A stretch of 16,247 bases of DNA, taken from Thermoplasmatota archaeon. GTDB lineage: Archaea > Thermoplasmatota > Penumbrarchaeia > Penumbrarchaeales > Penumbrarchaeaceae. Location: positions 1 through 16,247 of the forward strand of contig JAFGJI010000068.1 in the NCBI GenBank assembly GCA_016929175.1, read 5' to 3'. Each line of letters begins with the position of its first letter. Position 1 is the first letter of the stretch. This document shows positions 14,289-16,247 of this stretch, one piece after another. A program made the translations under genes and the position numbers. The notes under the pieces were generated by a model that ran no database searches, was not told where the DNA came from, and saw only the letters and a list, made by a program, of their open reading frames with translations.

Positions 14289-14299
14289 ATTTACCTTAA
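14289..14299. promoter_or_regulatory. A/T-rich element between hutH and a divergent small gene
   Basis: TTTACCTTAAA on the plus strand reads TTTAAGGTAAA on the minus strand. It is placed to serve hutH (ATG 14246) and possibly the small membrane protein (ATG 14344). It is a poor TATA match, so the call is weak. Confidence 0.3.
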
Positions 14300-14343
14300 A
14301 CCTATCGGAAGCAACATGGAGCTGCCCGCGTCCGTCCAGGGAA

Positions 14344-14583
14344 ATGGTTAAGTACGAACTCCGGGATGGATGTCCGATACACATGGTCAACGACCCGAAG
14401 GAAATATCCGAGACCGCGCCTTCCTTTTCTCTCCCCAGGATATTTGGCACGATAAGAGAAAAGGGATTTCTGGGCGCACTGGACGATCCAGAGCAGGGCC
14501 CACACGTCCATTTGACCGTATTGCTTGCCACCGTTTTCGTGGTCTCCGTCCTTATCATCCTGATCACGGAATTCATTATCTGA
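14344..14583 (+). CDS. Small tail-anchored membrane protein, possible divergent Sec61-beta
   Basis: The 79-residue protein has a polar N-terminal part and one C-terminal membrane helix (about 54-79, starting HVHLTVLLATVFVVSVLIIL), a tail-anchored layout with the N-terminus in the cytoplasm. Codon use resembles the neighbouring genes (AGG, ATA, GAC, AAG), and the opposite-strand frame here has no domain or helix. The stretch GFLGALDDPEQG just before the helix recalls the archaeal Sec61-beta pattern (glycine-hydrophobic, acidic cluster, glycine, then helix), but the expected pre-helix Pro is absent. Sec61-beta is therefore only a hypothesis. The start has an AGGGA very close upstream, so the transcript may be leaderless or the start slightly different. 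Confidence 0.5.
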   Translation: MVKYELRDGCPIHMVNDPKEISETAPSFSLPRIFGTIREKGFLGALDDPEQGPHVHLTVLLATVFVVSVLIILITEFII

Positions 14584-14640
14584 ACCCCTTTGAGGACTGG
14601 GTGTTTCCGGAACGGTTCGATGATATCTTGGAGAAAAGTG

Positions 14641-14648
14641 TTAAATAA
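14641..14648 (+). promoter_or_regulatory. TATA box for the small zinc-ribbon gene
   Basis: TTAAATAA predicts a start near 14671, about 11 bases before ATG 14682, with GGAGGCG in the leader. This is the cleanest promoter plus ribosome-site pair in the window. Confidence 0.55.
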
Positions 14649-14681
14649 ACCGGTGAGGTTCCAATATCTGGAGGCGGAAAA

Positions 14682-14810
14682 ATGGCGGAAATGTTCTTTC
14701 CACCCTGCCCGAAGTGCGAGAAGGGAAATCTTATTCCTTTCTCGAGAGGTCAGGATATATTCGAGCTATGGAAATGCACCAACTGCGCTTATACCATAAA
14801 TAAGAGGTAG
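14682..14810 (+). CDS. 42-residue zinc-ribbon protein
   Basis: This small gene encodes MAEMFFPPCPKCEKGNLI at the N-terminus and KCTNCAYTINKR at the end. Two CxxC pairs (Cys9/Cys12 and Cys32/Cys35) are separated by about 19 residues, the spacing of a small zinc ribbon. The aromatic-rich middle (FELWKC) and the short length make it a free-standing single-domain protein. It has a good TATA box (14641-14648) and GGAGGCG about 8 bases before the ATG, so it is probably expressed. Similar ribbons occur in RNA polymerase subunits, transcription factors and ribosome-associated proteins, but none can be assigned. It lies 98 bases after the small membrane protein gene and converges on the regulator gene. 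Confidence 0.7.
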   Translation: MAEMFFPPCPKCEKGNLIPFSRGQDIFELWKCTNCAYTINKR

Positions 14811-14887
14811 TTCAGGACCACCCGTCCGGGAGCATTTCCTGGGAACAGGGGAGAGGGGCCAAGAATACCTTGCTCTGCAGCCTGGGC

Positions 14888-14892
14888 TTTTT
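14888..14892 (+). terminator. Short T-run terminator between convergent genes
   Basis: A run of five Ts follows CCTGGGC in the 89-base gap after the zinc-ribbon gene. Short T-runs in the coding strand are enough for archaeal termination, so this probably ends the plus-strand transcript. Confidence 0.35.
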
Positions 14893-14899
14893 AGGTCCC

Positions 14900-15319
14900 T
14901 CACCTCAGGAAGACCTCCGTGTTCCTGCCAGCTTTCCTTACTATCAGCTGCCCGCGTCTTTTCAGGGAATTGATGTGATAGTTTGCGACCTGTCGGGTGA
15001 TATCAAGCTCCTTTGCCACACTCGATTGGGATATGCCAGGTTTCGAGAGAACAACATCCATGATCTTCTCCTCAAGGTCCTTGGGGACATAGCCGTATGA
15101 TGGATAGAACCTCCTGAACATGCCCATCTTCTTCGACCTGACCAGCCCCTCCTTCTCGAGTTTTGTGAGATGATGGGAAAGAGTACCGTTCTTGATCCCG
15201 AGCAGGAGCCTCAGGTCAGTGTAACTCGATCCGGGAGACCTCTGGATGGCGCTGAATATCCTGTACCTGTTCTCGTTCTGCATGAGGTCTTCAACGGAAT
15301 TGAGCCGTTTGTATCCCAT
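14900..15319 (-). CDS. Transcription regulator with two winged-helix domains
   Basis: The 139-residue protein is two winged helix-turn-helix domains in tandem. The first (about 10-70) reads NRYRIFSAIQRSPGSSYTDL, then NGTLSHHLTKLEKEGLV and a wing RSKKMGMFRRFY; the second (about 76-139) has GISQSSVAKELDITRQVANY, then HINSLKRRGQLI and the wing VRKAGRNTEVFLR. Both resemble ArsR/MarR-like DNA-binding folds common in euryarchaea. There is no ligand or metal site and no membrane helix, so the signal it senses is not visible. ATG 15319 follows GGTG by 5 bases, and a CTTAAATA box at 15351-15359 predicts a leader of about 10 bases. Its target may be itself or the adjacent genes, which is inference. Confidence 0.8.
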   Translation of the reverse strand: MGYKRLNSVEDLMQNENRYRIFSAIQRSPGSSYTDLRLLLGIKNGTLSHHLTKLEKEGLVRSKKMGMFRRFYPSYGYVPKDLEEKIMDVVLSKPGISQSSVAKELDITRQVANYHINSLKRRGQLIVRKAGRNTEVFLR

Positions 15320-15350
15320 TGGGTCACCGGATAATGTTGAGGGTGGAGGA

Positions 15351-15359
15351 TATTTAAGG
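15351..15359 (-). promoter_or_regulatory. TATA box for the winged-helix regulator gene
   Basis: On the minus strand CCTTAAATA predicts a start near 15329, 10 bases before ATG 15319, with GGTG within that leader. Confidence 0.5.
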
Positions 15360-15448
15360 TGTTCCCCGAAATGCGCAAAACACTACCTGGATGTGCATTC
15401 CGCTCCCGCTGGATGCTTTCGATCCACCTCGAGCTCCATGTTCCCGAT

Positions 15449-16247
15449 CTATCGGTGCTTTCCGCGCTTTTTCTTGTAGATCATCCATCCACCGATAAGC
15501 ACCGCAGTGACGATGAGTATTCCAATTATAAAAGGCCAGGGGGAGCCCTGTTCCTTTCCGTCCGGGGTCTCCTCCTCGAAGGGGAGGACCCTGTCAAGGT
15601 CGTAAACGGTCCCTGCTATCGAGACCACACCGCCCGAGTAACCCTGGGATGGCCTCTCCTCCTCCCAGTAGGATGACATCGAGATGGGTGCTGGCATCTG
15701 CATCTCGAGGACACCTTCCTCGGGTATGGCGACCTTCATGTTGACCCCGAGGGTGTACTCGATGCGCAACTCCATGTATTCTCCGTCCTGGATCGGTCTG
15801 ACGACCTTGAAGCCTCTTCCATACACCCCGATCGCCCAGTACATGTTCGTCTTTCCCTCGAGCTCGGTGAAGGTGTGTGTCTTGGCCCCCAGGGTCATAG
15901 TCCTGAAGAACGGCTCCTGGTAATCGAACTCACCATCGAAACCGTGGTCGACCACGAAGGTGAGTTCGCCGATGGTCCTGTCCACGATATCCACCGGATT
16001 GAAGTTCAGGTTGATGGTGACCTCCAGGGCGCCATCGGGGACCCATACGAGCCTGGACTGGTTCTGAACAAGAATGGGGCTGTCCCCGTCCTGGGCATAC
16101 CTCGCGAATTCCGCACTCCACCAGGTTTTCAGCGTGTCCGTTGAGAGTTCCCTGGAACCATCATGGAACACCCCCCTCCCTTCGTATATGTCTATTGCAT
16201 CCTTCACGGTCCAGGTCTCGCGGGGATATCGGGTCCTCAGTTCCTGA
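15449..16247 (-). CDS. C-terminal part of a membrane-anchored surface protein, family not recognised
   Basis: The reading frame is open to the window edge (residues LRTRYPRETWTVKDAIDIYE continue upstream), so the GTG at 16207 is probably not the start and the 5' end is missing. About 266 residues are visible. A beta-rich extracellular part contains many aromatic and acidic residues (e.g. LEVTINLNFNPVDIVD and FDGEFDYQEPFF). A polar spacer (FEEETPDGKEQG) leads to a single membrane helix (about 225-245, WPFIIGILIVTAVLIGGW) and a basic end (YKKKRGKHR). The positive-inside rule puts the bulk outside the cell. The short tail differs from the long acidic tails of the other two surface proteins. I do not recognise the domain. 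The winged-helix regulator gene follows after about 130 bases. Confidence 0.7.
   Translation of the reverse strand, partial: QELRTRYPRETWTVKDAIDIYEGRGVFHDGSRELSTDTLKTWWSAEFARYAQDGDSPILVQNQSRLVWVPDGALEVTINLNFNPVDIVDRTIGELTFVVDHGFDGEFDYQEPFFRTMTLGAKTHTFTELEGKTNMYWAIGVYGRGFKVVRPIQDGEYMELRIEYTLGVNMKVAIPEEGVLEMQMPAPISMSSYWEEERPSQGYSGGVVSIAGTVYDLDRVLPFEEETPDGKEQGSPWPFIIGILIVTAVLIGGWMIYKKKRGKHR

Noticed and set aside
14271..14576. Minus-strand frame of 101 codons upstream of hutH
   Set aside because: It overlaps the better plus-strand candidate, which has a membrane helix and normal codon use. The minus product shows no domain.

Overview
The window reads as archaeal DNA, most likely a Thermoplasmatota-type euryarchaeon. 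The taxon is an inference and was not tested by any search. Support for it: A/T-rich boxes about 26 bases before starts, some apparently leaderless genes, GGAGG/GGTG ribosome sites in tight operons, a VapB/VapC pair with an AbrB-type antitoxin, a DUF5678-like small protein, a four-CBS protein, and large secreted proteins with Ig-like/PKD domains held by one C-terminal membrane helix. Start codons are ATG, GTG and probably TTG. No rRNA, tRNA, CRISPR array, insertion sequence or replication origin was seen, and no stretch longer than about 170 bases lacks a gene.

Layout. 1-769: C-terminal part of a calcium-binding-type surface protein (+). 921-1805: a DUF5678-like small gene, then a vapBC-type toxin-antitoxin pair behind a perfect inverted-repeat operator (+). 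1817-7421: a six-gene minus-strand surface-glycan cluster. In transcription order it is a GT-B glycosyltransferase, a WlbB/WbpD-like acetyltransferase with a zinc ribbon, a HAD phosphatase, a WlbC/WbpE-like aminotransferase (ATGA-coupled to the HAD gene), a GT4 glycosyltransferase, and a WlbA/WbpB-like sugar 3-dehydrogenase. Together these fit synthesis and transfer of a 2,3-diacetamido sugar such as UDP-GlcNAc3NAcA, used for N-glycan or S-layer decoration. The UDP-GlcNAc 6-dehydrogenase is not in the window. 7523-8659: divergent amidohydrolase (+). 8704-10338: a CBS-domain protein and biotin protein ligase (+, probable operon). 10425-12557: a 710-residue PKD/cadherin-like surface protein (-). 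12723-14246: histidine ammonia-lyase with an unusual Cys-Ser-Gly cofactor triad (-). 14344-14810: two small + genes, a tail-anchored membrane protein (possible divergent Sec61-beta) and a 42-residue zinc ribbon. 14900-15319: a tandem winged-helix regulator (-). 15449-16247: the C-terminal part of another anchored surface protein (-).

The least expected signal is a near-repeat on either side of vapBC (1110-1141 and 2009-2040). The second copy lies inside the WlbA-like gene. The first, read on the minus strand in the same frame, still encodes the same peptide motif. It therefore looks like the remnant of a second WlbA-like gene, now overlapping the 3' end of the DUF5678-like gene. Most other content belongs to known families. 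I see no proof of a wholly new system, but the glycan cluster with its coupled HAD enzyme, the altered ammonia-lyase and the two small genes at 14344-14810 deserve attention.
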